64,000 bases of DNA from a virus, in the IMG/VR virus record IMGVR_UViG_3300020055_000005, positions 62,001-126,000 of that record; one strand, written 5' to 3'. Below the pieces are notes generated by a model. The model saw only the letters and a list, made by a program, of their open reading frames with translations, did not search any database and was not told the origin of the DNA. The position numbers were made by a program, and so were the translations under genes. Shown here one piece after another: positions 40,377 through 49,588 of this stretch; position 1 is the stretch's first letter, and each line of letters opens with the position of its first letter.

Positions 40377-41356
40377 TTCTTCTCCTTCGGTTCAAATTGC
40401 ACAAGATGGTCATAGTTATTACAGTAATCACCTTTCTTTCCTTTGGTATCTCTATATAATCCATTATCCCACCATTTAATAAAATCTATGAATTTCTTTC
40501 TTCTATCTGCAGACTCATCGATGTTTGTCTCATATCTGTTCTTTCTACCATCGTATTCTAACACGATGTGCTCACCAGCAATCTTGTCTTCAGGCATATA
40601 CGTTGCACCATCTATCATTCCTATTTTAGAATGTTGATGAAAGAAATGCACAAAGATGTGATAACTATAATCACCTAGTAATCTATCTCTCCAGTGTGGT
40701 ATGTTAGGGCCTTGATATAATAATATATCACCAACTTCTAGTTCAACACACTTTGCACCGTTTTCAATTCTCTTACGTGGACTGACACCCTGTGTTATTT
40801 CAACTAATTTTTTGTTATCTTCGAAGTCAATATAGTCCTGATCATTCTGTACCCATATCTTCCATGGTTTACCATCATCAGTATGATAGTCTAAACAAAG
40901 TGTCGCACTGATTTCACATGAAGGTCTATCAGTATGTGAAGTTAATATTGCACCTCTGTCATACTTACGTGTGTAAGAGTAAGTTTCTTTTAGGTTCATG
41001 TCTATAACATCAGTCAACCTATCTCTGATATATCTGTGTAATGCAACTGCCCATGGTGTGCAGTAACCACCCTTAGATTTGTTTATCGCATCATCAGGTG
41101 TCATGTGAGTGATATCTTTTTCTTCACGATACATGATTGCACTGTCCCAATTCTCATTCTGTTCGACAGTTTTCCATGCATCAAGTGTCATGTTGATAAT
41201 TTCTTTAGGGATAAAATTACGTAAAACTACGTATCTGTCTTTCCACAATGCCCATGTCTCAGGAGTTGTTTTACCTGATACTTTTTTACCACCCTTTTCA
41301 TTTCCATAGGGATGATGTATATAATTTACTGTTCGCTTTTCAAATGGTATAGTCAT
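40373..41356 (-). CDS. 2OG-Fe(II) oxygenase-like protein (327 aa)
   Basis: Metal site LTSHTDRPSCEISATLCLDY (HxD), later LLYQGPNIPHWRDRLLGDYSYHIFVHF with distal His. It is the longest of the six oxygenase-like proteins here. Substrate unknown; it lies in the nrd gene group. Confidence 0.8.
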   Translation of the reverse strand: MTIPFEKRTVNYIHHPYGNEKGGKKVSGKTTPETWALWKDRYVVLRNFIPKEIINMTLDAWKTVEQNENWDSAIMYREEKDITHMTPDDAINKSKGGYCTPWAVALHRYIRDRLTDVIDMNLKETYSYTRKYDRGAILTSHTDRPSCEISATLCLDYHTDDGKPWKIWVQNDQDYIDFEDNKKLVEITQGVSPRKRIENGAKCVELEVGDILLYQGPNIPHWRDRLLGDYSYHIFVHFFHQHSKIGMIDGATYMPEDKIAGEHIVLEYDGRKNRYETNIDESADRRKKFIDFIKWWDNGLYRDTKGKKGDYCNNYDHLVQFEPKEKK

Positions 41357-41365
41357 TACTTTATC

Positions 41366-43678
41366 CTATATTGCACATGCCTCGCAGTCTTCCTCATCTT
41401 CTTGGTAATTACTCATTACGTTAGCTGCATCATCTACTGCACTTGGTAGTTCTTCTAATACATCTTCTTTCTTACCATCCATAGTATTCTGATAGTAAGA
41501 AGTTTTCCATCCGTACTTATATGTAGTCAATAAGTCACGTGCCATAACTGAAATAGGTACTTCACCGTTCTCATAGTTCTCAGGATTGTATGACCAATTA
41601 CCTGAGATTGCTTGATCAAAGAACTTCTGCATCACTGCAACCACATTGATATATCCTGTATTGTCTTTCATATCCCATAGTAGTGTATATGCAGACTTCA
41701 GGTGTGAGTACTGAGGTACGATTTGTTTCAGTGTACCCTTCTTACTCTTCTTGACACTTAGATAGTCTCTAGGTGGTTCAATACCGTTTGTTGCGTTACA
41801 AACAACACTAGAACTCTCTGAAGGCATCTGTGCAGTCAGTGTAGAGTGTCTTAATCCAAACTCTTTGATATCTTTTCTGAGTCCTTTCCAGTCCATGTAT
41901 AAGTTGTTAGGTGTAATCTCATCAACATCTTTCTTATATGTGTCGATAGGTAAAACACCATCTGCATATTTTGTTCTGTCAAAATACTCACATGCACCTT
42001 TTTCTTTTGCAACCGTGTTGGACGATTTTAACAGATAATACTGGAACTTCTCTGTAAGTTCATGCACCAAAGACCATGCACCTTCATCACTGTACTTGAG
42101 TTTGTTCTTTGCAAGATAGTGTGCAAGACCAATGTATCCAATACCTAATGATCTACGTGCAAGTGTTGACCTCTTTGCGGCTTCGACTGGATAGTTCTGA
42201 TAGTCGATTAACTCCTCCAGTCCTCTTACTGCAAGGTCACATAGGTTTTCAAGTTCATCCTCCTTGATAAGTCCTACATTAACTGCAGACAATATACACA
42301 GTGCGATCTCCCCCTCACCATCGATATGTTCGATTGGGTCTGTGGGGAGTGTAATTTCTTGACATAGGTTACTCATGTTTACTTTGTCTTTAAAACTACT
42401 GTGAGAATTACTGTGATCTATGTTCATGATATAGATTCTGCCAGTCTCTGCACGTTCTTTTAATAAATCAGTAATTAATTCTCTCGCACTAATCTTAGTT
42501 TTAGGTATGGACGTTGCACGTTCATACTTCTCATAGAGTTCATCGAACTCAGGTGTACCAAATGCATCATATAAGCCAGGCACATCATGTGGAGAGAATA
42601 GTGTTATTTCTCCATTTGAAAGGAAACGTTTATAGAAGAGTTCGGATAACTGTATCGAGTAGTCCAACTTCCTAACTCTGTTGTCTTCAGTACCTTTGTT
42701 ATTTTTAAGGACAATAATGTCTTCGATTTCTTGGTGCCAGATTGGGAAATGGACTGTTGCACTTCCACCTCTGACTCCGTTTTGGGTACAACATCTAACT
42801 GTTGATTCGAATTTTTTGAGAAAGGGAATAACTCCAGTATGTTGGACTTCACCACCTCTGATTCTTGCACCCAATCCTCTGATTCTTCCTGCGTTGATTC
42901 CGATACCTGCACGTTGAGCAACGTATCTTCCGATAGCCATGTCTGAACTGAAGATTGACCCCAAGGTATCATCGGAGTCAACGAGGACACAACTTGCAAA
43001 CTGTCTGAGTGGAGTTCTAACTCCTGACATGATTGGTGTTGGTATGTTAATTTTGAAAGTTGATATGGCATCATAGTATCGTTTAATGTATTCAAGTCTA
43101 TTCTCCTTGTATTCTTTGAATAGTGTCATTGCAATTAAAATGTACATGAACTGTGGTGTTTCATATACAGTACTTGTTGATCTGTCCTGAACCAAATACT
43201 TATCAACTACCTGTTGCAATCCTGCATAAGTGTAATCTAAGTCTCTACCATGTTTGATGTATTTGTTCAGTGTTTCAAATTCTTCATCTGAATAATGGTT
43301 TAGTATGTCATCATCATACACACCATGTTCTATATTTCTTTCTACAATCTCTTTGAGTGATGGATAGATTTCTGAGTCTTTCCATTTAGTATTGAACACC
43401 TGTTTCTGAACTGCAAACAATAGTAGTCTAGATGCAACAAATTGATAGTTTGGTGATTCTAACGAAATCAGATCACTTGCACTCTTGACAAGTATCTTTT
43501 GGATTTCTTTAGTGGTGATGCCATCATAAAACTGTAACCCACTATTCATTTCAACCAATGACTCTGATACACCTGTAATACCTCTACAGGCCTTCTCTAC
43601 CATTTTGTGGATTTTATCTAAATTGATTTCTACTTTTGAACCGTCAGACTTGACTACCTTGATGTCCGTGTTACTCAT
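41366..43678 (-). CDS. nrdA: Ribonucleotide reductase large subunit NrdA
   Basis: 770 aa (E. coli 761). ATG 43678 overlaps the primase stop (ATGA). N-terminal ATP-cone (DIKVVKSDGSKVEINLDKIHKMVEKA), substrate site FASCVLVDSDDTLGSIF, LCQEITLPT, the active-site region TLTAQMPSESSSVVCNATNGIEPP, and a C-terminal CEACAI redox pair. Makes dNTPs for phage replication. Confidence 0.96.
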   Translation of the reverse strand: MSNTDIKVVKSDGSKVEINLDKIHKMVEKACRGITGVSESLVEMNSGLQFYDGITTKEIQKILVKSASDLISLESPNYQFVASRLLLFAVQKQVFNTKWKDSEIYPSLKEIVERNIEHGVYDDDILNHYSDEEFETLNKYIKHGRDLDYTYAGLQQVVDKYLVQDRSTSTVYETPQFMYILIAMTLFKEYKENRLEYIKRYYDAISTFKINIPTPIMSGVRTPLRQFASCVLVDSDDTLGSIFSSDMAIGRYVAQRAGIGINAGRIRGLGARIRGGEVQHTGVIPFLKKFESTVRCCTQNGVRGGSATVHFPIWHQEIEDIIVLKNNKGTEDNRVRKLDYSIQLSELFYKRFLSNGEITLFSPHDVPGLYDAFGTPEFDELYEKYERATSIPKTKISARELITDLLKERAETGRIYIMNIDHSNSHSSFKDKVNMSNLCQEITLPTDPIEHIDGEGEIALCILSAVNVGLIKEDELENLCDLAVRGLEELIDYQNYPVEAAKRSTLARRSLGIGYIGLAHYLAKNKLKYSDEGAWSLVHELTEKFQYYLLKSSNTVAKEKGACEYFDRTKYADGVLPIDTYKKDVDEITPNNLYMDWKGLRKDIKEFGLRHSTLTAQMPSESSSVVCNATNGIEPPRDYLSVKKSKKGTLKQIVPQYSHLKSAYTLLWDMKDNTGYINVVAVMQKFFDQAISGNWSYNPENYENGEVPISVMARDLLTTYKYGWKTSYYQNTMDGKKEDVLEELPSAVDDAANVMSNYQEDEEDCEACAI

Positions 43679-44712
43679 ATTTTCTTGTACTCCGTTAGTT
43701 TTAATTTTGCAGAGAGACCATTGTATGTACAAGAGTTAATAATGTCTACTACTTTATCTACTGTTAGTCCACTCATAATCATATCATTTATATCTTTTAA
43801 TTCTCCTACTCGTTTATCATCCCAAATGCACACGTTCCATCCGTCATCGATTACACCATCTATTTTCTTGATGATTTCTTCGTTTCTAGGTTCGTTGTCG
43901 TAGATAAGTATTGCATTCTCTTTTAAATTCTTATCAATCTTTTTAAAATCACTACCACCTACTGCAATACTGTTTGGTAGGAATAAACTATCTATTGGCC
44001 CCTCTGTGACATAGATAGTATTTGATTTGTCCACATTATTCAGGTTATAGATGAGTGGAACGTCATCTATGAATCGCATGGTAAGGTAACGTAATGGTGA
44101 GTCATTTATTGCACGTCCACTTACACCTAACAATTCCCCATCATCATTGATGAATGGGATGACAACTCTAGGGTCATTACCCAAGACTCTGTCTTTATAT
44201 TTGAGAGACAGATGTGAGAGTGATTGTGCATTTTGGACGAACCATAATGATCTTATCGCATCATCAGGAATTAGACGTTGTTGAAGATACTCTCTTGCAA
44301 CAATTTTATCCCATGCACCGTGACACACTGCTTTCAATGTCTCTTCAGTTTTATATAGTGATTCTTGACGGTCAACCTTGGGTTTGAATTTGAATGCACT
44401 TGAGGGAGGCATACGTTGAGGTTGTCGTCTCCCCTTACCACTTTCTTTCAACCATTCCTTCACATATTCTTTGTGAATCACAGGAAAGTTTTCCTTTATA
44501 AAATTAACTGATGATGTGGATTTACCACAATTGTGACATTTATAGATGTACGACTGGTCTACAGCAAAGTGATAACCACGTGCCTTGAATGTGTTTTTAG
44601 ATGAATCACCACAGTATGGACATCTGTGGTTTAATGTGTTCTCATTTACCCATTTAGCCCTGTCCAGTGAGGACATGACCATATTGAGATATTTTCTCTC
44701 TAACCATAGCAT
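43675..44712 (-). CDS. 61: DNA primase gp61-like, leaderless
   Basis: 345 aa. N-terminal zinc finger CPYCGDSSKN...CHNCGKS (about residues 32-62), then a TOPRIM core: YVTEGPIDSLFLPNSIAVGG and AILIYDNEPRN. Makes RNA primers with helicase gp41. The ATG lies six bases after TATAAT with no ribosome site; an internal Met (residue 11) is an alternative start. Confidence 0.92.
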   Translation of the reverse strand: MLWLERKYLNMVMSSLDRAKWVNENTLNHRCPYCGDSSKNTFKARGYHFAVDQSYIYKCHNCGKSTSSVNFIKENFPVIHKEYVKEWLKESGKGRRQPQRMPPSSAFKFKPKVDRQESLYKTEETLKAVCHGAWDKIVAREYLQQRLIPDDAIRSLWFVQNAQSLSHLSLKYKDRVLGNDPRVVIPFINDDGELLGVSGRAINDSPLRYLTMRFIDDVPLIYNLNNVDKSNTIYVTEGPIDSLFLPNSIAVGGSDFKKIDKNLKENAILIYDNEPRNEEIIKKIDGVIDDGWNVCIWDDKRVGELKDINDMIMSGLTVDKVVDIINSCTYNGLSAKLKLTEYKKI

Positions 44713-44718
44713 GTATCT

Positions 44719-44724
44719 ATTATA
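44719..44724 (-). promoter_or_regulatory. -10 box TATAAT of the primase gene
   Basis: TATAAT (44724-44719), then six bases to ATG 44712. The -35 region (CTAGAT at 18 bases) is weak. Confidence 0.5.
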
Positions 44725-44759
44725 CTATGGTTTTGAGAGAAAATCTAGTGGGTTTTTAA

Positions 44760-44975
44760 CTATTCTGCATCGATCAATGCTTGGATTTCTGCAACCTGTT
44801 CGCCATGTGTGACCATTGAAGCATCATATGCAACCTTTTGAGGGTCATCTGCTTCCATGTCTGCATAACCAGTAGGTTGAGGTGGTAATCCTGCGCCATT
44901 GAACCATGCAAGTCTTCCTGCCAAGTCATCCATGCCTGGAATTGTTGGGGTATCGTATCCTTCAGGTGCTGCCAT
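44760..44975 (-). CDS. Small late protein (71 aa)
   Basis: MAAPEGYDTPTIPGMDDLAGRLAWFNGAGLPPQP..., Pro/Gly/Ala-rich N-terminus then a helical tail. AGGAG and a TATAAATA late box upstream. Probably virion associated by promoter class; no family. Confidence 0.65.
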   Translation of the reverse strand: MAAPEGYDTPTIPGMDDLAGRLAWFNGAGLPPQPTGYADMEADDPQKVAYDASMVTHGEQVAEIQALIDAE

Positions 44976-45008
44976 GATTGTGTTCTCCTAGTTTGAATTG
45001 TACTACAT

Positions 45009-45016
45009 TATTTATA
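45009..45016 (-). promoter_or_regulatory. T4-type late promoter TATAAATA
   Basis: Exact TATAAATA on the minus strand, about 35 bases before the 71-aa gene start. Confidence 0.65.
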
Positions 45017-45031
45017 AAATTACAACCTTGT

Positions 45032-45496
45032 TTAGACAATAATTGCTACTGTTCCTGCAATGATTACTGCACAAACAATTGCACCTATAAAGATTGCAAT
45101 ACCATCTAGTACGTTTTTTCTAAATTCTGCCTTTGCACGTGCTCGAATGAGTCTTTGTTCTCTTATCTTTCTTCTTTCTATCATCATGTCTTCATAGAAA
45201 TCAGACTGACCAGTGTAGATAAGATACTCTCTAAGTTCTTTCTCCATTTGTGCAATTTTGTATTTTGCAGATGTAACTTGAAGTGCCTGTGCTTCGACAC
45301 TTTTACCTGAAAACATCTTTCCAAATACTGATGGATTTTTTGCGTATTGATTTGCCTCTGCTATATTTTCTTTTGCATCAAACCATCGACCAAAGAACTC
45401 CGCCACGTCTTGAGCCTCTCGACCCATCTCCATACCTTTTTTGATTGCATTATAAGCAGAGGATGCCATACTCATCGCAACTGCGACTTCGACCAT
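45032..45496 (-). CDS. Helical protein with C-terminal membrane anchor (154 aa)
   Basis: Residues 1-125 are charged and helical (MVEVAVAMSMASSAYNAIKKG...), then one hydrophobic helix at the C-terminus (about 130-153, GIAIFIGAIVCAVIIAGTVAI). GAGGAA ribosome site; GATAAATA lies at 45521-45528. No family. Confidence 0.65.
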   Translation of the reverse strand: MVEVAVAMSMASSAYNAIKKGMEMGREAQDVAEFFGRWFDAKENIAEANQYAKNPSVFGKMFSGKSVEAQALQVTSAKYKIAQMEKELREYLIYTGQSDFYEDMMIERRKIREQRLIRARAKAEFRKNVLDGIAIFIGAIVCAVIIAGTVAIIV

Positions 45497-45519
45497 GGTT
45501 AAGTTCCTCTTCTGATACT

Positions 45520-46692
45520 TTATTTATCTTTAGAGAGGTCTTTAACCCTGTTTTTTGGTACCTGTATTACGTATCTATTTTCGACTACTTTAGGTTTCTC
45601 ATCTTCGATTTTACGTGCAATGAGTCCTGCAGAAGTAATCAATAGTAACACTGCAAGTGGGTCAAACACAAAGATAAGTGCAAAAATGACCCATCTAATA
45701 GCGTTGTCAAGATACTTGACAGAGTCATCTTGACCGTAAATAACCTCTGCAATGTACTTTATAGGGCCTACTTCACGTTCAAAACCGAGTATTTCCTGTT
45801 CAAATACAAATCTTTCGTTCTTATACTCCTGTATAGTGTCAAGAAGTGTATCTATATCTGCATTGTATTCATTGGTCTTAACTATCTTCTCATCTAGATC
45901 ACCAGTGGATAGGTTCTGCAGTCTGTTGATTTCTGCATTCGCAGAATTAATGGTGGATTGTGCCTGTTCTCTATATTTGTCTATATTTCCTTGTTGAACG
46001 GTTATATCTGCTCTTATACGGTCTCTCTGCTCCTTCTGAGATGCATATAACTCTTCTGCTTGTGCAACATAATCGATTACCTGAACCTCATCATTGAATA
46101 ACCCTTCATTCAAAGTAATCGTTTCGGTTCCTTTACTTCTTAAATCATTGACACTATCATCTAATGATTTAAGTTCTGCACGTAGACTATCTATTTGTCC
46201 TTGTGCATAATCAATATCACCTTGAACTCTATCCCACGCACCATCTCGTATTTCTATCTGTGCGTTTACAGAATCTGTTACATCGACACTATTAGTGTCA
46301 AGTGCAGTAATTCTTTGTTCTACTAAATCTATCTGATTTTCTGTTCTTTCAATCAGTCCGTCGATACGTTGTATCTCTGAGTTTGCAGTTGCAGTTGCAT
46401 AAGATGTGTCTGATGATGCCTTTGCAAGATATCCAAAGATTCCAAGTGATGTGATTAACATGAGTACTACTACACTAAGTGTCAAATAGTACTTCATATA
46501 GTTTAGTTTTTCCCAAAAGAGATGGAGATAAGTTGCAGTAACTATCTTACCAAACTCTAATGCACCTGCCATTATAACAACTCCCATGTACGCACCTGCA
46601 AATATAGTTGCAAGTCCCAACACTGAGAAGTAGGCTGCAATACCAGCAATGCCCAACGATGTAAATAATGCAAGATAATTCAAAAATTTCAT
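45520..46692 (-). CDS. Membrane protein with long coiled coil (390 aa)
   Basis: Three N-terminal membrane helices (about 5-25, 28-50, 68-92), a long extramembrane coiled coil (95-320), a fourth hydrophobic helix (about 333-357), and a charged tail. Found in similar position in marine T4-like phages; no activity known. Could sense or remodel the host membrane (speculative). Confidence 0.68.
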   Translation of the reverse strand: MKFLNYLALFTSLGIAGIAAYFSVLGLATIFAGAYMGVVIMAGALEFGKIVTATYLHLFWEKLNYMKYYLTLSVVVLMLITSLGIFGYLAKASSDTSYATATANSEIQRIDGLIERTENQIDLVEQRITALDTNSVDVTDSVNAQIEIRDGAWDRVQGDIDYAQGQIDSLRAELKSLDDSVNDLRSKGTETITLNEGLFNDEVQVIDYVAQAEELYASQKEQRDRIRADITVQQGNIDKYREQAQSTINSANAEINRLQNLSTGDLDEKIVKTNEYNADIDTLLDTIQEYKNERFVFEQEILGFEREVGPIKYIAEVIYGQDDSVKYLDNAIRWVIFALIFVFDPLAVLLLITSAGLIARKIEDEKPKVVENRYVIQVPKNRVKDLSKDK

Positions 46693-46695
46693 AAT

Positions 46696-47457
46696 TTATC
46701 TAAGTCTTGTCAACACATCATATAATTTTTTTCTTTTCTTAGGTTTCCAATGTGCAACGTCACTACCTGTTCCTGCGACTGCACTTCCTGTTGCGTTGAC
46801 TGGTGCATCCTCCATCATATCAAACTTCAGATACTTCATCAGTTTGTTTGCGAGGTCATGTCCTGCTTCTATATCAGATGGGAAGTGTACTCCCATTCTA
46901 ACTCTACCCATTGCAGACTTGATTGCACCTTCAAATAATCCATTCTTATGTTCAGGGTAGATTGTTGCATAATAGTTTGCAACTAATTTTGGTTGCACTG
47001 TATGTCCTGATGGATACGATGGAGTCTTTGCAGTCTCCGTTTTATATCTATCGAAAGGGATATTAAGTGCTTCTGCGATTTGATATGGTCTTGGTCTATT
47101 AAACATGTTCTTGTAGTGTTTAATGATTGGTTTTGCCTGTTGACCAAGATATACCAGTCGTTCTTCATCATAATACAGTTCGTTCTCCTCCATATATTCT
47201 TGTATGTAATAGTATGGATTTTCATCTGTGTTGACGTATTCTAATTCATGTTCTTTAGTCATGGAATCTCTCATCTTTTTGACTTCTTCGAGTTCCATAC
47301 GTGTTTGTTTAGAATCGTTCTTATCAGGTGTCGGAAGTGTAATGTCTTTCCAGTCACCTGAGAATGCTTCAATCTTTTTATATTTGGGTTTCTTTAATTC
47401 GTCTTTTGGTGCGAATCCCATCAGATTGATGGTTTGAATTGTCTCAATATACATCAT
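46696..47457 (-). CDS. PAP2-family phosphatase
   Basis: 253 aa. The three phosphatase motifs are in order: KNMFNRPRP, PSYPSGHT and GRVRMGVHFPSDIEAG. No signal peptide or membrane span, so a soluble acid-phosphatase-like enzyme. In a late gene group; may act on lipids or phosphometabolites. Overlaps the next upstream gene by 14 bases. Confidence 0.87.
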   Translation of the reverse strand: MMYIETIQTINLMGFAPKDELKKPKYKKIEAFSGDWKDITLPTPDKNDSKQTRMELEEVKKMRDSMTKEHELEYVNTDENPYYYIQEYMEENELYYDEERLVYLGQQAKPIIKHYKNMFNRPRPYQIAEALNIPFDRYKTETAKTPSYPSGHTVQPKLVANYYATIYPEHKNGLFEGAIKSAMGRVRMGVHFPSDIEAGHDLANKLMKYLKFDMMEDAPVNATGSAVAGTGSDVAHWKPKKRKKLYDVLTRLR

Positions 47458-48046
47458 CTGCAGTTACCAGTATTCTTTTACCTTCACATACAGCTGCGTA
47501 TACTTTTATACCGTAAAACTGTGAGTGTAGGTTGTTTACAAATAGTTCCGATTTTGCTTCGAAGACATTTTCAAAAGGGTAATTCACTTGTGTTGTATGT
47601 CTTCTTAATCTATACTTACCACGTTCAAGATCATCAATGTTTGCAAGTTCTTCTGCAATCATTTCTGCATTGATGATACCTTCTTCCTTCAACCATTTGT
47701 AGTATTCTTCTTCTAGTCTCTCTAATTGATCATCATCTAACTCTTGGTTCTCTTTCAACAATGCAAGTGCAACAGCGTATGATGCAAATTGTGTTTTACC
47801 AAACGGAACCTTTTCGATAATTTTCTTTAGATTAAAGACGAGTCTATGTAGAGGTGTAAGTGATGCCTTTTCCTCTGCAGTTTTAGGGTTATTCTCGACT
47901 TTTTGATTTGACCCTTCAACAGATTTTAGTTTAATTCTGTTACCCTTATCATCAATAAACCCAAATTTATATGCGGCTTGTTTGGTAAAAGGTGTAGTCA
48001 ACATCTTTAAAATACGAAAGACTATTAATGTATCTACTACTCTCAT
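47444..48046 (-). CDS. Conserved late protein (200 aa)
   Basis: Starts MRVVDTLIVFRILKMLTTPFTKQAAYKFGFID, a conserved opening in marine T4-like phages, with TPLHRLVFNLKKIIEKVPFGKTQFASYA in the middle. No activity known. The ATG follows CTAAATA by five bases (late promoter, very short or no leader). Confidence 0.74.
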   Translation of the reverse strand: MRVVDTLIVFRILKMLTTPFTKQAAYKFGFIDDKGNRIKLKSVEGSNQKVENNPKTAEEKASLTPLHRLVFNLKKIIEKVPFGKTQFASYAVALALLKENQELDDDQLERLEEEYYKWLKEEGIINAEMIAEELANIDDLERGKYRLRRHTTQVNYPFENVFEAKSELFVNNLHSQFYGIKVYAAVCEGKRILVTADDVY

Positions 48047-48051
48047 ACTAC

Positions 48052-48058
48052 TATTTAG
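48052..48058 (-). promoter_or_regulatory. Late-type promoter CTAAATA
   Basis: CTAAATA, five bases (GTAGT), ATG 48046. No ribosome site fits between. Confidence 0.55.
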
Positions 48059-48071
48059 GTGTTTTGAACGG

Positions 48072-48147
<76 letters not shown>

Positions 48148-48148
<1 letters not shown>

Positions 48149-48519
48149 TAAAGTTCCCTTAACCTACTAATTAATTTCTGATCTAGTGGGATATTGCTTT
48201 TGAAATCTTCATCGACTAGTTCTAGATATATCAACATAGTCTTAATGGATGACCAGTATGTGTCTTCTTTTATTTTGAATTCTAACATTCTCATGCATGG
48301 TTCAAAACCAAACACATTGAAAAGTGTTATAATGTGGTTCAACATCAAACGTTCACGAACCTCACCATACTCATGATGACGATACAGAAGTCTTTTGAGG
48401 TATCGGAAACGTCTCAGGTCTTCTTGAAAATCTTCAATGTCCTCACATTGAGGGTCATCGTAGTATTTTAATGCGAATGCCTGAAAGTTTTTAGATGTGA
48501 GTTTATCAAATAATCCCAT
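48148..48519 (-). CDS. Conserved late protein (123 aa)
   Basis: MGLFDKLTSKNFQAFALKYYDDPQCEDIEDFQEDLRRF..., all-helical, common in marine T4-like phages. Follows CTAAATA (48529-48535). Function unknown; likely virion assembly by promoter class. Confidence 0.72.
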
Positions 48520-48528
48520 AATATAAAG

Positions 48529-48535
48529 TATTTAG
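48529..48535 (-). promoter_or_regulatory. Late-type promoter CTAAATA
   Basis: CTAAATA nine bases before ATG 48519. Confidence 0.5.
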
Positions 48536-48540
48536 AATGT

Positions 48541-48562
48541 AAAAAGGGGACTCAAAGTCCCC
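48541..48562 (-). terminator. Rho-independent terminator
   Basis: Minus strand GGGGACT-TTG-AGTCCCC followed by TTTTT. Ends the late transcript of genes 52294-48568. Confidence 0.88.
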
Positions 48563-48567
48563 AAATG

Positions 48568-49008
48568 TTACACTAATGAACCGTAGACTTTGAAAGAACC
48601 GTTGTCTAGTTGTTCATATTTGAATTTTACATCGATGACTTTTTCTTCTTTTTCAATTTCATCGATGGGCGTATCGACTGACTTACCGACGATCTCACCA
48701 AATTGTGAGAATGATACTACCATCTCACCTGACCCTGCGAAGTCTTCTTCTGCGACTTCATTTCTTGGGTCGTCTGAAGGATGTACAACTCTGTTGATAC
48801 CAACTTGTGCAAGTTTAGATTCCACTTGACCTACAGCGGCCTTTGGGTTTAGGAATTCTGATACTGCAGTGTGTCCTAAAATTGCGTTGATTCTTTGTTT
48901 GACATCTTCGTCTGTTACTTCGTAAGGAACTTTCTCAGATGAAAGTCCTGAACCAAAGAAAGTTGATGGTCTGTAAAGTTCTGTTACAAATTCTCTAAAA
49001 TTTTTCAT
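48568..49008 (-). CDS. Virion-type hypothetical protein (146 aa)
   Basis: Starts MKNFREFVTELYRPSTFFGSG; mixed alpha/beta with acidic C-terminal half. Last gene of a late operon that ends in a strong terminator. The first residues (M.NFREF..E) resemble those of neighbouring late proteins, perhaps a shared targeting or core-association signal. Confidence 0.65.
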   Translation of the reverse strand: MKNFREFVTELYRPSTFFGSGLSSEKVPYEVTDEDVKQRINAILGHTAVSEFLNPKAAVGQVESKLAQVGINRVVHPSDDPRNEVAEEDFAGSGEMVVSFSQFGEIVGKSVDTPIDEIEKEEKVIDVKFKYEQLDNGSFKVYGSLV

Positions 49009-49016
49009 AATACGTC

Positions 49017-49280
49017 CTATGCGTTTGTTGCTACTGGAGTTCCAAAAACAGTTGCACTATCTGAAAAAACTTCATCAGTTGGGTCTTTGTGTAAGTCGAT
49101 TGATTGACCTGCACCTATATGAATATCCCCAATTAATACGTTTGCAGATGTCTCTACTGACACTATGTGAAATGCAGTGTCACTATTGTATAATCTAACA
49201 ACTGTTGATGAACCGAAGTTACTACCGTTAGTTGAACCAACTTGTAGTGCTTCATGTCCTGCCAATAACTTATATTTCAT
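49017..49280 (-). CDS. Virion-type hypothetical protein (87 aa)
   Basis: Beta-rich (STVVRLYNSDTAFHIVSVETSANVLIGDIHIGAGQSIDL), consistent with a small capsid or fibre decoration protein. Late operon member. No family. Confidence 0.65.
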   Translation of the reverse strand: MKYKLLAGHEALQVGSTNGSNFGSSTVVRLYNSDTAFHIVSVETSANVLIGDIHIGAGQSIDLHKDPTDEVFSDSATVFGTPVATNA

Positions 49281-49290
49281 AATTTATCTC

Positions 49291-49575
49291 TTAACTGTCA
49301 GCGAGTACTGTATCGTCGTCAACGTCAGGTGTGTTTACATCTGAATCGTCATCGAAATCAGCAACGTCTGCTCCCATTGAACCTGATGACATTGCAACCA
49401 ATGTCTCCCATTGAGTTCTAGAACCTACTACTTTTCTTAACTGCCAACCTTCTGACTTAACACCAGCGTTTGCACCAACTTCAGCGTTGTCTGCACCGTA
49501 TGTGTTAGCCTTATCTGCAGTATTAAGATACTTAGGTTTTGATGCCTCGTCGTCTAATAATCCCCAAAGTGCCAT
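49291..49575 (-). CDS. Virion-type protein (MALWG family, 94 aa)
   Basis: Starts MALWGLLDDEASKPKYLNTADKANTYGAD and has GWQLRKVVGSRTQWETLVAM; the MALWG opening and W..R..G.R...E.L pattern recur in marine T4-like structural proteins. Acidic C-terminus. Confidence 0.7.
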   Translation of the reverse strand: MALWGLLDDEASKPKYLNTADKANTYGADNAEVGANAGVKSEGWQLRKVVGSRTQWETLVAMSSGSMGADVADFDDDSDVNTPDVDDDTVLADS

Positions 49576-49588
49576 ATCTTTCTCCTAA

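Noticed and set aside
42604-43095. 163-codon frame overlapping nrdA on the same strand
   Set aside because: Out-of-frame reading inside a well-conserved enzyme; Ser/Gln-rich product and no start signal.
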